From: Owenia fusiformis
Lineage: Eukaryota; Annelida; Polychaeta; Sabellida; Oweniidae
Length of the DNA stretch: 64,000 bases
Assembly (NCBI GenBank): GCA_903813345.2
Contig: CAIIXF020000008.1
Location: 24,040,822 to 24,104,821, forward strand
Direction of reading: 5' to 3'
Made by a program: the position numbers and the translations under genes. Positions within the stretch are counted from its first letter, which is position 1, and each line of letters opens with the position of its first letter. Shown here one piece after another: positions 12,266-23,695 of the stretch. The notes below the pieces were generated by a model that worked only from the letters and a program-made list of their open reading frames with translations, was not told the DNA's origin and did no database searches.

Positions 12266-12670
12266 TAATAGTAGCATTTGTATTTGGGAGATCCATGACT
12301 CTCTGAAATAGTTTAACCATACATACGAAATTGTTACCTAGTATACACAAATGTTAAAATGGTTTGTCAGTGTTGCAACAGCTCCAAATCAAAGATTCGT
12401 CAGTGTGATATTGGTCGTTCGTCAGTGTAACAAAAGCGAGGGACTAAATACGTGAATTGTGTCTTCATTAACATATAAAAACCTAAAACCATCGACACAT
12501 TCTCAAACTAGACTATCTTCCTTAACTTCGAGTCAAATTATTATCCACAACGTGACTTATAAGTAGGTGTAAATCGGGAAATAAAAAAATCTTACCGAAA
12601 CCTAGTCCCGGAAGTAGTTCCGCCATGATACACTGACGATACGTCTGTGTAACTAGGTGGGTACCAGTGA

Positions 12671-13075
12671 ATATGTAAACATTGTAACAAATTAGGTGAT
12701 GAATATCATTTTATACTAGAATGTTTATTATTTAAAGATCAAAGGGAGAAATATTTAAAACCATACTTCCAAAACAGGCCAAATATGTATAAATTAACTG
12801 AACTATTTACAAACAAAAGGTATACAATTCAACTAAGTAAATTTTTACAAAGTATTTTGAAAGGATTAAACTAAATAACTGTCATTAGATATTGTATCAA
12901 TTTTGTATTACATGTATATTGTATACTGTATAACATGTATTAAATCCGGATGCTTTATTTTCTGAATTTGATAAAATTGTTATTGCCGAATAAAAGTTTG
13001 TCCACCTGACACCCCTAAATGTAAAGCCAAATAAAATATTGCTACGCTGACACCCCTAATATAATTTTGATTTAC
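12671..13075 (+). mobile_element. LINE 3' end (ORF2 C-terminus plus 3' UTR)
   Basis: An open frame at 12671-12874 reads CKHCN, GDEYHFILEC, LLFKDQREKYL and ends at TAA. The C-x2-C..H..C pattern is the zinc-knuckle tail after the reverse transcriptase in many non-LTR retrotransposons. The catalytic part is absent, consistent with 5' truncation on insertion. The downstream AT-rich segment includes AATAAA-like words and is probably its 3' UTR. Clade not assigned. Confidence 0.65.
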
Positions 13076-13195
13076 AATTGAATTTCAATCACCTTCATAT
13101 GACTGACTCAGAAAACCTGACATCCTGACATTATGAGTGACAATTCGAGTGATTCATTCACATAATACCTGCATTCGATAGACTCAGGAAAATTA

Positions 13196-13340
13196 ATACC
13201 AGGATTAAAAACGTTTAATATTGGGATTAAAAACTTTTAATATCGGGATTAAAAACTTTTAATATCGGGATTAAAAACTTTTAATATCGGGATTAAAAAC
13301 TTTTAATATCGGGATTAAAAACTTTTGATACTGGGATTTC
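13196..13340. repeat. 22-bp minisatellite
   Basis: About six copies of GGGATTAAAAACTTTTAATA plus TC in direct tandem with almost no spacer. Each unit contains the inverted core AAAA..TTTT. Tandem repeat, not CRISPR: no unique spacers and a eukaryotic context. Confidence 0.85.
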
Positions 13341-13744
13341 CAAAGCACTTGGATACAATTAGATCTTCTGACATTTTAACTCTTTAACATGACAATCCTT
13401 TTAATATTTTATAGATTTTACTGCATGCATTTTAACTGCAACATTTTTATTATTAACTTTTTATTGTTATTGTAATTTTATGCTGGGGAATAAAGCTTCG
13501 ATTTTATCGTTGATACTCGTTCGAAAATTACCCTATTACAGTAGGTTGACGCACGTTAGACAACTACCATATTATCGCCCATTAAGATCGATCTTCAATT
13601 ACTTAATTATATTTCCGAATTTTATGTTGCCGTTTCTGTTTTACATTCGGCAATCAGCAACTTTATATCCACGGCAATATTTCATGTTATACAGTATGTA
13701 TTTATACTCACAGGTGTGGGTAGAAATAAAATCTAAACTGAAAC

Positions 13745-14050
13745 TATAATATTGAGAGGTCTAAAAACATGTTGTATATGCTATTTTGTTCCAACAAGAT
13801 TTGGAAAGACATTTTATTTCATTCTCAATAATTGGTAAAAAGTAGCAAAAACAATTGCACTAGAAAAACAAAAAATGTTAACAAAAACAGTTATATAAAA
13901 TATTTCTAAATAATTTTCGCATTAAATTGTTGCCAATCAGTCAACATCACATAAAATACCATGTTTTTTACAGAATGTTTTCAATGATTGGTTTAAGAGA
14001 AAAACATTGTTCAATTCAGTTCTCCATATCGATACCACTCCTTTGCACAC
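13745..14050 (+). repeat. Repeat R, second copy
   Basis: Near-complete copy of R, inverted relative to 9062-9225, starting ATATTGAGAGG and running to the ATATCGATACCACTCCTTT block. The ~520 bp between 13230 and 13745 holds the minisatellite and nothing else I can name. Confidence 0.6.
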
Positions 14051-15790
14051 ATGATAGAGAATATCAAGTTCTAGAACTGATGAACTTTTGGGTGGCCATG
14101 TTGTTTTCTGGTGGTCATCTTGAAAATTTTTCTATGGTGTGACCTATTTACTTTTTATACTGGGCTTAATATGGTTAAATGTTAATGTGATGTGTTCGAT
14201 CTGAGTATTCCCCAGATAAAATATCAAAGATGTGTAATTTAAAGAAATTTCCAAATTGATATTATCTGATGTGATAAGTGTGAGAGTTGTATAGTTCTGG
14301 GTAAATCTCTGAACAAATACTGAACACCTACATTAGGTAAATGATTTGCTGATAATAGACATATAAAGCATTTGGAAGGTGTATGAGTACAATCACAAGA
14401 TCTATCTCACACCAGAATAGCCTGACAACAGTAAAGTCAGATACCGTTGTCACAAATGCAGACATAGCCATCGCTTCAGTTGTTTAATCACCTGGTTCTC
14501 ATTAGCCTTGCCCAAGTCAGTCTCTTTTACTTATCTTGATTTCTATTATGACCGCCTTGTACCGAAGAGAAAGCCAAGTGCTTTTCCGACAGTTTGTTGA
14601 TGTCGGTAAAATTTGACAAATCAACGACGGCCCTGTAGCGTTAGCTCATTATTATGCAAGGTCAAAAACAAGTACACTTTTCACCTGGACTTTTCACGAA
14701 CAAATCTTGTACGAATCTGAGCACGAATTCATCATGAAAATACAAATATTTTATCAGATAAATATCAATGAGAGATTAGTGGATGCCGGGGCATCGATTG
14801 GATAACCAAAGGTGAGAAGATTTCAACAATAAACGTTGAAACGATCGCTGAACATGTACGCTGAAATTCAATCACCAATCGATGACAACATGACCCGCTA
14901 CATTGGACTAGGTCTTCGTGCATTTTCATCGCGAAATCAGTTTTAAATCAACATTGAATCGCATGACTAAGTTATATTAATGACTCTTACCTTCCAATGT
15001 ACATTTAATTACATAATATATTGTAACTCTAAAGAAACACTCGATCAGATCATTGAATTTCAAGCCCGGGATTTCAAGTCTTAGATGGGAAGTTTGTTTT
15101 GTTTACGCAGCTCAACCTAATAACGTTTTGATTGGTCATCCAGCCTGAAGTCACACGTCGTGTCCACGCGATATCTGTCAATCAATAAGGTTTCGCGATA
15201 TCCCTGATGGCGTAGGTATTATGGAAATCTCGAAACCGTTTAATATTTCAGCATAATAACAGCGGAGATGTATCGGATTGTACAAGGCTGTAATAATTCA
15301 AGATCAGATAAGTAAAAAAATACCGACTTGGGCAAGGCTAGGTTCTCATTTCATGGGATTTATCATCGCTAATTCTGTGTATGTATTAAGCTCTTGTGAT
15401 GATGTTTTATATGAAATCCTAATTTCGATCAAATTGGGTCGTGAATTGCAACAATATGGTGTCTCCCATATCGTCAATGACAACGGAATCTGAATTTGAG
15501 TAATTTAGAAAGACAATGGCATATGGTTATTACAGTGTCCGTTGTCCAGTATCTCATTTTGATCGGTTAAATGAAAGACTTTATTTTCATGGTAGAACAT
15601 TATTAAGTGTACAATGAGTATTAAGACACTTTGATTGATTGTTGTTCCAAAGGAATTTAGTCTAGGTGCTCTATTAAACATGCAATTCATGAAAATCTAA
15701 TTGAAGCGACCGTTATGTCTGCCATTTGTGACAACGGTATCTGACATTACCGTTGTCAGGCTCTTCCGGTATGTATCTGGTAAAAACATA
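14051..15790. other. Unassigned; CpG-containing region near 14.55-15.27 kb
   Basis: No repeat signature recognised. The part at about 14550-15270 has more CG dinucleotides (GACGACGG-, TCGCGATATC-like words) than its surroundings, which would suit a promoter or first-exon region, but no core promoter element stands out. Long frames such as 15278-15493 have no recognisable protein features. Confidence 0.3.
15268..15311 (+). CDS. Possible first coding exon of the host gene
   Basis: ATG at 15268 opens a short frame (MYRIVQGCNNSRSD) that meets a candidate donor AA|GTAAAA at 15312, leaving phase 2. The block at 18397-18532 needs exactly phase 2 at its weak acceptor, so the two could be joined across the 15795-18294 insertion. 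The support is phase agreement plus the CpG-containing upstream sequence only, and chance is quite possible. Confidence 0.2.
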
Positions 15791-15944
15791 TTATCCCACC
15801 AAACAAAGTTCGTTCGAGTGGAATATAGGAAAGCTGTCTGTCCGTCTGTCCCTCTGTTTGTCCGGGCGATAACTCAAATACCGGTTGAAGGATTTGATAT
15901 ATATATGATATATAATCTTTGATAACTAATAATATTAGTTGACG

Positions 15945-16412
15945 GATTTGGTTTTTTCTTTTTTATTATTTATTTATTAATCAATTATCCTTATGCATGC
16001 ATGGCATTATAGAAGACATTGATGTGGTTTTGAATACAATATAAGGAGCAGTGTTAACAGTAGTTTAGGGGTTTTGGTAAGGGTGGGGGGTGCTTGGCGT
16101 GGGTAACAGTTTATAGAAATAAAAAATGTTTCAGGAGGGAAAATTATGAATTGGCTTATATAAAGGAAGCTAGTCTGGTCATCATTTTTGATTTAAATTT
16201 GATTTGAGATATCTATTGAGCCATATTTCAGAGCTGAAAGATATTTATGCTGTGAGATTTGCCTGTCAAATACTTCAGCCATCAGGTTTTTCAGGTATTG
16301 ATTGAATTCATCCCTAGCATGTGTCAAAAGGGTGCAATGAAAAAAGAAGTGTTGCCCTGTTTGTGGATGACCACAAACACAAATTATGAGCGTATAGTTT
16401 GGACTTAAATAA
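15945..16412 (-). mobile_element. LINE 3' end inserted in the Helitron-like element
   Basis: The minus-strand frame from about 16410 to 16193 reads LSPNY, IICVCGHPQTGQHFFFHC, TLLTHARDEFNQYL and ends in TAA. The C-x-C..H..C pattern and QHFFFHC match the tail of a LINE ORF2, like CTCGKPQ..FLFQC in the copy near 59.35 kb, so probably the same broad clade. The 3' tail of (TAAT/TTTATT)n lies at 15945-15985. Upstream it stops abruptly against Helitron-like sequence (GATTGGTTCAG), as expected for a 5'-truncated insertion. Confidence 0.75.
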
Positions 16413-17356
16413 AAAGTCAGATTGGTTCAGATTTTATATGATGATGCCTAGGGACAAAGTAGATTTGTTCAAGAAAGAATTTCCAAGATGGCGGCTGAAT
16501 TTTAAAATGGCCGCTATATTTCGTAAAAAAATCTTTGATAACTCTAATACTTATTTACGGATTTGGTTCAAATTTTATATGCTGATGCCTAAAGACAAAA
16601 GAGCTATGACGAAGAAGAGAATTTCAAAATGGCTGCAAAATATCAAAATGGCAGCCATTTCTCGTAAAAAAAATGTAATCTTTGAAAGCTAAAATACCAG
16701 TGAATGGATTTGGTTCAAATTTTATATAATGATGCCCAGAGAAAAAGAAGATTTGTTCAAGAAAGAATTTTCAAGATAGCGGCTGGATATAAAAATGGCC
16801 ATCATTTTTCATGAAAAAAAAACGTAATATTTGATGACTCAAATACCAGTGAACAGATTTGATTCAAATTTTATGCTGTTGCCTAGGAACAAAGGTCAGC
16901 TACACTGAAGAAGAGATTTTTAGAATGGCTGCTAAATATCAAAATGGTGGTAATTTTTCGTAAAAAACTTAAACTTTGATAACTCAAATACCAGTGAACG
17001 GATTCAGTTCAAATTTTATATGATGATGCCTAGAGACACAGTACCTCTGTTTGACAAAGAGTTTTTAAGATGGTAGCTGAATTTTAGAATGGCTACCATT
17101 TTTCATAAAAAATGTAATCTTTGATAACTCAAATAGCATGGATTTTGTTCAAATTTTATATGCTGATGCCTGGAGACATAGTAGCTCTGTTCGATAAAGA
17201 TTTTTAAAATAGTGGCTGAATTTCAAAATGGCTGCCATTTTTCATAAAAAGGGAATGTAATCTTTGATAAGTCAAATGCTAATTTATTGATATGGTTTAC
17301 ATTTTATATTTTGATACCTAGGGACAAACAAGCTCTGCTCAAGAAGGAATTTTCAA

Positions 17357-18214
17357 GGGTTTACGAAAAACACCGACCGCCGACTACCGACCACCGACCA
17401 GTCACTCTCCACAGTTGGGTACACGTGGTCGGTCGACTGTCGGTCTTTTACATGAAGATAAAAGATGCAAAATTAGAAGAAAAACTAAAACTGGGAATCC
17501 AATGACTATAGTACCTAATAACTACCTTTACAAGGTCGTGATTTAAAAATGTATTTAATCATTTCAAATTTACGATGAAAAACGTAACATCATCGTGGTG
17601 TGTAATGTCTTATTTTTAAGTGATGTCTCAGTTGTTAGAAGACCAATTTTATTCTGGTTAGTAACTTTGGATTATGATGAGAAAACGCACGTATATGTAC
17701 GTAACATTGCATTAAGTTCATTAATATGAAACGCACTTAACAAAAACACACCATGGACCTATATATATAGGATATAGGTCCATGAACACACGTAACATTG
17801 TCGGTATTCACGTCGTAACGTAATGTTTGATTTCTCAGTTGTTCAACCTCAACTGGTAAAAACTACATTCAATATGACAAAAAAACTTTCTAATCATGGT
17901 GTACTGAAATGGTTAGTTACTTTTAATCCCGATAAGAGAACGCACGTAACATTACATCGTGTTCAGAATTCAGTAGGCTATGACAATAAATCATTTTTAT
18001 TTCGAAATTGTACGTTAGATTTCATTAAAAAATTAGGATTCGTTGAAAGGAACAAAATCGATAAAAAACGTTGCCTACGATTGACATTCAAAATCGTATT
18101 ATTCTACAAATATGGTCGGTCTTTTACACATTTTCTTCAAACCCTGTTTTGAGGCTACCAGTGGAAAACACCGACCGGTCGGTGGTCGGTGGGGTCGGTC
18201 TTTTTCGTAAACCC
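17357..18214. mobile_element. Mutator-type (MULE-like) non-autonomous element with 9-bp TSD
   Basis: Termini GGGTTTACGAAAAA and complement TTTTTCGTAAACCC, followed inward by ACCGACC-rich repeats on both sides. It is flanked by a perfect 9-bp duplication AATTTTCAA (17348-17356 and 18215-18223), the duplication length typical of Mutator-like elements. The interior has two related ~150-bp blocks with ACGCACGTAACATT and a 29-bp palindrome around 17756 (GGACCTATATATATAGG). An internal 109-codon frame (17823-18152) has no recognisable domain. Confidence 0.75.
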
Positions 18215-18396
18215 AATTTTCAAGATGGCCACTTATAATCAAAATGTGTTTTGTTCGTGGGATTTTCTACTTCGTGGAGTTGCTGTTTTTCTATTTTTGT
18301 ATTATGACCCCTAGAGAGATGAACCCCAAGAAGTTACAATAACAGTATTCCTCTAGGTTAAATAAAATGATTTACAAGTATAAAAAAAGAAATTAG

Positions 18397-18532
18397 ATGT
18401 AAAAGTAAGATAACAACTGATACTGTAAACATTGTAGATGAACTGCTAAATCATAATGCCTTTGATGATGAAGGTGACACACTTGGCCTGGCAGGATCCT
18501 ATACTTTTGGACAGGGATTTGATGTTTCCCAG
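18397..18532 (+). CDS. Candidate internal exon of the host gene
   Basis: Open frame of 45 codons (CKSKITTDTVNIVDEL, LNHNAFDDEGDTLGLAG, SYTFGQGFDVSQ) ending at a good donor CAG|GTATGA. The acidic, non-repetitive composition looks like real protein, unlike the surrounding DNA. The acceptor is poor (AAATTAG without a pyrimidine tract), so the 5' edge is uncertain between a stop ending near 18371 and 18417. It exits in phase 0 whereas the next solid exon (48707) enters in phase 1, so at least one exon in between is unseen, or this block belongs to another gene. Its 3' end has been copied three times into the satellite that follows. I do not recognise the protein. Confidence 0.5.
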
Positions 18533-19870
18533 GTATGATATATTACACATCTGATCATATTATTTCTGTGTTATAACACATATGTATCTCCCATGATATG
18601 GTACAACATGTGACACTCATGATATGAAACAACATGTATCTCATATGATATAACTCAACATTGATCTCAGTGATAGGACACAACTCGTGTCACTCATGAT
18701 ATGACACAAAATGGCCTGGCAGGATTCTATACCTTTGGGCAGGAATTTAGTATGATATAGTACAACATCTAATCAATATATTATTTCTGTGATATAACAC
18801 ATATGTATCTCCTATGATATGGTACAACATGTGACACTCATGATATGAAACAACATGTATCTCCCATGATATAACATAACATTGATCTCAGTGATAGGAC
18901 ACAACTCGTGTCACTCATGATATAACACAAAATGGCCTGGCAGGATCCTATACTTTTGGGCAGGAATTTAGTATGATATAGTACAACATCTAATCAATAT
19001 ATTATTTCTGTGATATAACACATATGTATCTCCTATGATATGGTACAACATGTGTCACTCATGATATAACACAACATGTATCTCATATGATATAACTCAA
19101 CTATAATAATAATATAATAATATGGTACAACTTGTGTCAATCATGATATAACACAACATGTATCTCCCATGATATAAATCAACATTGATCTCGATCTCCG
19201 TGATAGGACACAACTTGTGTCACTCATGATATGACACAAAATGGCCTGGCAGGATCCTATACTTTTGGGCAGGGATTTGATGTTTCCCAGGTATGATATA
19301 TTACATATCTGATTATATTATTTCTGTGATATAACAAATATGTATCTCCCATGATCTCCCATGGTATGGCACAACTTGTGTCACTCATGATATAACACAA
19401 CATGCATCTCCCATGATATAACTAACTCATCATTGATCTCCCATGGTATGGCACAACTTGTGTCACTCATGATATAACACAACATGTATCTCCCATGATA
19501 TAACTCATCATTGATCTCCCATAGTATGGCACAACTTGTGTCACTCATGATATAACATAACATGTATCTCCCATGATATAACTCATCATTGATCTCCCAT
19601 GATATGGTACAACTTGTGTCACTCATGATATAACACAACATGTTTCTCATATGATATAACACAACATGCATCTCCCATGATATAACTCAACATTGATCTC
19701 CCATGATATGGCACAACTTTTGTAACTCATGATATAATACAACATATATCTCCCATGATATAACTCATCATTGATCTCCCATGATATGGCACAACTTGTG
19801 TCACTCATGATATAACATAACATGTATCTCATATGATATAACACAACATGTATCTCCCATGATATAGCTC
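18533..19870. repeat. Satellite with amplified exon fragments
   Basis: Tandem, interleaved repeats of ATGATATAACACAACATGTA, CTCCCATGATATAACTCA and CACAACTTGTGTCACTCATG. Three copies of the exon end (TGGCCTGGCAGGATCCTATA) sit inside at 18712-18749, 18933-18970 and 19252-19290; the last keeps the intact donor CAG|GTATGATATATTACA. The duplication unit thus started within the exon and spread through the start of the intron. The minus-strand frames here (19381-19844) are low-complexity readings of the repeat. Confidence 0.8.
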
Positions 19871-21030
19871 ATTGACTATGTATTTTAACAAGGTTAATAG
19901 GGGTCTTGAGTCTAACCGTCTTGAGAGACAGGTAAACATATGGATCATTATTGTAGAAATTGTGCTTTGTTCAATGTGGTTTGACATAGATAGCTTTTGT
20001 GTTCTCTCACTTATCCATCTGTCTGTCAGTCTGTCTGTCTAAATAGTAAATAGTAGTTTTATGAAATAATTTTGTAAAAAATGAGCAAAAATATATAGTA
20101 TCATACCCACTTTTTTATTGTCTGCTGTTTTTGAGTTTTCTGACCCTTAAGCTTTAGCTATAAAGTCTTGTCTACAGGTTTCAAGCCAAATCTCTTTCAA
20201 TATGATGACAACTGATCACACCCAATTATCCTCTGTAACTGTAGGAGTCATCTGCAATGACTATCTATCACCATCTGTCTTAAAGGTCTTTTTCTGGGGT
20301 TTTTAGAGATCTTTCACAGCCCATAGTGGAAAAGTTTTCCCATTCTTGTTGAAAATACCACATATGATTAAATTCCAATAACCATTCTGTTAGCCACTTA
20401 TAATGCCTATACGATACCTGCCAGTAATTTACCAATAAATCAACAAACTTCTTGCAAATCTAGTCATTAAATTAGACTCATGAAAAAAGTCATCCTTCCA
20501 GCATCAGATCAGACGAGTACTAAACAACAGCACCCCCCCCCCCTCCCCTACACCAAAAGCTCCTTAAATCAATGTTACACGTTGTGTCATATCTCATTTG
20601 AAAGATAATTTAATTCTTGAGTAATACTCATCAAATTTTATTTAATCAAATTTTATATTAAAAGCTGCCTTTTTTCAAAGTTTGCTACTTCAGTACATTG
20701 TTTGCTATTTTGTTACGGGTTAAATGTCAAATCTCTCAAAACGGCTAGGAGTATTGAGCAATTCTACATCTTTATTGAAATCATATCCATCCAGATTAGC
20801 TGCTACTTTGAGCAGCAAGTGGTGGCCATACCAACTACTAATAAACGGGTGTTAATCTGTTGAATAAGGTCTTACAAAGCTGAATTGTCTTTAAACTAAG
20901 ATATGACACACCATATAACATGAAGTAAGATTTGCTATAGAGGGGGTGCCATTGTTTTTCTTCAGCATTACATGTACTTTCAATGAATCAGAACCATAAC
21001 ACAAAAGGGGACGATGTACTCCATTTGAAG
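19871..21030. other. No gene seen
   Basis: Unique-looking AT-rich sequence with one C tract (about 20531-20545) and (GTCTGTCT)n near 20020. Possibly intron. Confidence 0.35.
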
Positions 21031-21032
21031 AT

Positions 21033-22434
21033 ATGCATGTACTGTCTGTTACACTGCTTCAAAGGCAAGCAGTTGAAACTGAAAAATAAGAAATCTATAG
21101 ACCATTGTTCCATAATATATAGACAGATATATTCATATTGCACTCGAATGACATTTGTATAAATCAGATTATTTAGTGTTTCCCAATAAGCCTGTGCCCT
21201 CTTGTAATTTGAGGTCTGTCCGCCATGTAATTTTTTTTGAGAATTAACATGGTAGAGAAGCATCAAAATATAAGAGGTTACAGTCTTTATGAGCCAATTT
21301 ACAAGCTATCCAACATATACAAATGTCATTCGTGTGCAACATGAATATATTTTTTTATTGTACCTAATAAAGGTACGATATTGTCGTCAGCTTGACGGGC
21401 GGCGGGCGGGCGGCAAGCGGGCGGGTGGGCGGGCGGCAAGCGGGCGGGTGGGCGGGCGGCGGGCGGCGGGCGGGCGGCGTCTCACTTTTCAGCTTGTCTA
21501 CAGGTTTCCAGCCAAACCATTTGACAGATTCATCTGAAATTTTCAGGAATGTTTCTACGTATCAAAGTTAAGAACTGATTAGTTTTTGGGCATTCTGGGT
21601 AAATTTTAAGGTGGCCATTTTGGATTTTCCGTCCTAAAATCTTCACTTTCAAGACTTGTCTACAGGTTTCCAGCCAAACCATTTGACGGATTCATCTGAA
21701 ATTTTCAGGAATGTTTCTACGTATCAAAGTTAAGAACTGATTAGTTTTTGGGCATTCTGGGTAAATTTTAAGGTGGCCATTTTGGATTTTCCGTCCTAAA
21801 ATCTTCACTTTCAAGATTTGTCTACAGGTTTCCAGCCAAACCATTTGACGGATTCATCTGAAATTTTCAGGGATGTTTCTACGTATCAAAGTTAAGAACT
21901 GATTAGTTTTTTGGCATTCTGGGTAAAATTTAAGGTGGCCATTTTGGATTTTCCGTCCTAAAATCTTCACTTTCAAGACTTGTCTACAGGTTTCCAGCCA
22001 AACCATTTGACGGATTCATTTGAAATTTACAGGGATGTTTCTACATATCAATTTTGTTAACAACTGATTAGTTTTTGGGCATTCTGGGTTAATTTTAAGG
22101 TGGCCATTTTGGATTTTCTGTCCTAAAATCTTCACTTTCAAGACTTGTCTACAGGTTTCCAGCCAAACCATTTGATGGATTCATCTGAAATTTTCAGGGA
22201 TGTTTCTACGTATCAAAGTTAAGAACTGATTAGTTTTTGGGCATTCTGGGTAAATTTTAAGGTGGCCATTTTGGATTTTCTGTCCTAAATTCTTCACTGT
22301 CACACTGCTGTGTTTTAGGTACGATATTGTTCACATCTGTGCCTTGTTCTATATATTATTGCACAATATTATTTAGATTTCTTATATTTCAGGTTTAACT
22401 GCTTGCCTTTGAAGCAGTTTAACAGACTTTAAAT
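21033..22434. mobile_element. Foldback element split by a 162-bp-repeat element
   Basis: 21033-21165 pairs with 21310-21352 and, beyond the insertion, with 22335-22434. Shared words include CTGCTTCAAAGGCAAGCAGT near 21050 and its complement near 22400, and GAATGACATTTGTATA near 21150 and its complement near 21320. Without the inserted 21360-22320 segment this would be a simple ~430-bp palindrome. No coding content. Confidence 0.6.
21360..22320 (+). mobile_element. Element with 162-bp tandem core (P162), plus orientation
   Basis: Starts with hairpin GTACCT..AGGTAC followed by GATATTGTCG, then a GC-rich minisatellite (GGGCGGC, 21390-21480) and five ~162-bp tandem copies (starts about 21488, 21651, 21813, 21976, 22140). 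These contain CAGCCAAACCATTTGACGGA and AAGGTGGCCATTTTGGATTT. GGTACGATATTGTTCAC recurs at the far end (22317). The same repeat occurs in opposite orientation at 59800-60410. A hairpin end, a microsatellite and a ~160-bp tandem core match the pearl-like / Helitron-like layout. Confidence 0.6.
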
Positions 22435-23460
22435 TCAGATTTTCCCCAAATCACAATAGGTAATTTGATTTAGGTTGGATATAGTATGTACATGTATATG
22501 ATTCACATAAAAAAACAAAAGTAAGGGTTGATGGTCGTGTTTGAGATCGTTTGTGTGAACCATTGTTTGAATATCGAGAAGAAGTTTGCAAATCTTTACA
22601 TGAAAATGCAAATTCATATAATTTTTGAATATGAATCAAAATAGGGAATTGTCATTTGAATTTGATAACATTAGCAGACAAATGGAAAATATTATTTCAA
22701 TTGAAATCAGATTTATTTTGGGTCCTTTACAACATTAAACCTAACAATTAGGAAAGATATTTAATTACCCCACATATCAGTATTTTTGAATGGTATGTTG
22801 TAAGTTATTTACAATAACACATCCTTCTTCAACACGCCCGGTGATCGTACAAAAATGATGGAGGGGGGATTAGGCGATTTCTGCAAGAAAACTCAACAAA
22901 GGACCGGTGTCATTAAGGGCCCTTTTTAGCCCCCAAAGATATCTGATAATAATGCATATCATATTGAAGAAAAATCACTTGTGCTTTATGAAAATACAAT
23001 TTCAGCGAATTTTGACCTTTGATGTTCACACAACAGTCATTTAAAGATCATATACCATTTTTGGTGTCTTTATAAAAATTTCTTTATTTATTGTTTTCTA
23101 AGTAAATAATATATATATATAAACCAATTTAAATATATTAAAATGTAATGTATGAAATACTGAAGAAAAGATACGATTAAAACTATTTTCATGAAAAAGC
23201 ACATAGGGCAATATTGGCAAAATGCAAATACTATTTTGGTAGGTTCTGGGCTAGCAATGGGTACATTTCAACTGTGAATGTAATGGATAACTATTGACTT
23301 TTATCAACATCACAAGGAAAATCAAAGATTTCCACTCATTTCTAAAACGAGGAACAAAAGCATGAATTCAAGGAAAAGAAATGATGGCCTGTGCCAAAAT
23401 ATAACATATGAGAAAGTTGTGGCACAGTAAAGGATATGTTTAGGATACCATATGATTTTA
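22435..23460. other. No gene seen
   Basis: AT-rich. A short segment near 22830-22865 (ACGCCCGGTGATCGTAC) is repeated in inverted orientation near 40935, so it is part of a dispersed repeat. No exon signal. Confidence 0.35.
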
Positions 23461-23464
23461 AATG

Positions 23465-23570
23465 ATTTCATCTCCGAGTTGATATCAATATCTTGCCAAG
23501 TTAGCATAGCGAATGAGCGCAGATATTGATATCAATGAGTGGTTTAACACGATATTACGAAAAGTCATAG
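23465..23570. repeat. Palindromic GATATCAA repeat, copy 1
   Basis: CGAGTTGATATCAATATC is followed ~25 bp later by GCGCAGATATTGATATCA, forming a hairpin around TAGCGAATGAGCG. A closely related hairpin lies at 28930-29015. Confidence 0.6.
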
Positions 23571-23695
23571 GATGTTCCATTTATACCATAGTTCACCTAT
23601 AAAACTAAACAAAGCATATCCAAACAACATCCATTCATTCATTCATTCATCCCCCTGATGTCATGAAATCATTATGTAACAAAACACATCATATT

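Larger units (their letters stand above)
15795..18294 (+). mobile_element. Helitron-like element with ~140-bp internal tandem repeats
   Basis: 5' end CCCACCAAACAAAGTTCG, a relative of the perfect hairpin at 49659. Then a (GTCTGTCC)-type microsatellite and about seven diverged ~140-bp repeats built on GATAACTCAAATACCAGTG and AAATGGC..GCCATTTTT. The 3' end GGGATTTTCTACTTCGTGGA followed by CTAT is a decayed version of the hairpin plus CTAG end seen at 53106. Carries a LINE tail (15945-16412) and a Mutator-type element (17357-18214). No own protein. Confidence 0.6.

Noticed and set aside
13196-13340. CRISPR-like array of 22-bp repeats
   Set aside because: No unique spacers, direct tandem repeats only, and a eukaryotic, transposon-rich context.
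9062-13910. The inverted R copies at 9062-9225 and 13747-13910 as the two ends of one 4.8-kb transposon
   Set aside because: R also occurs alone at 9340-9490 and 41405-41690, and the interval contains independent elements with their own target duplications. A chance pair of R copies is simpler.
19381-19844. Minus-strand frames rich in CYIMSDTSCAISWEINDEL
   Set aside because: Low-complexity readings of the ATGATATAACACAAC satellite.
21289-21537. 82-residue frame rich in R, G and A (GGRRAGGKRAGG)
   Set aside because: Translation of the GGGCGGC minisatellite.
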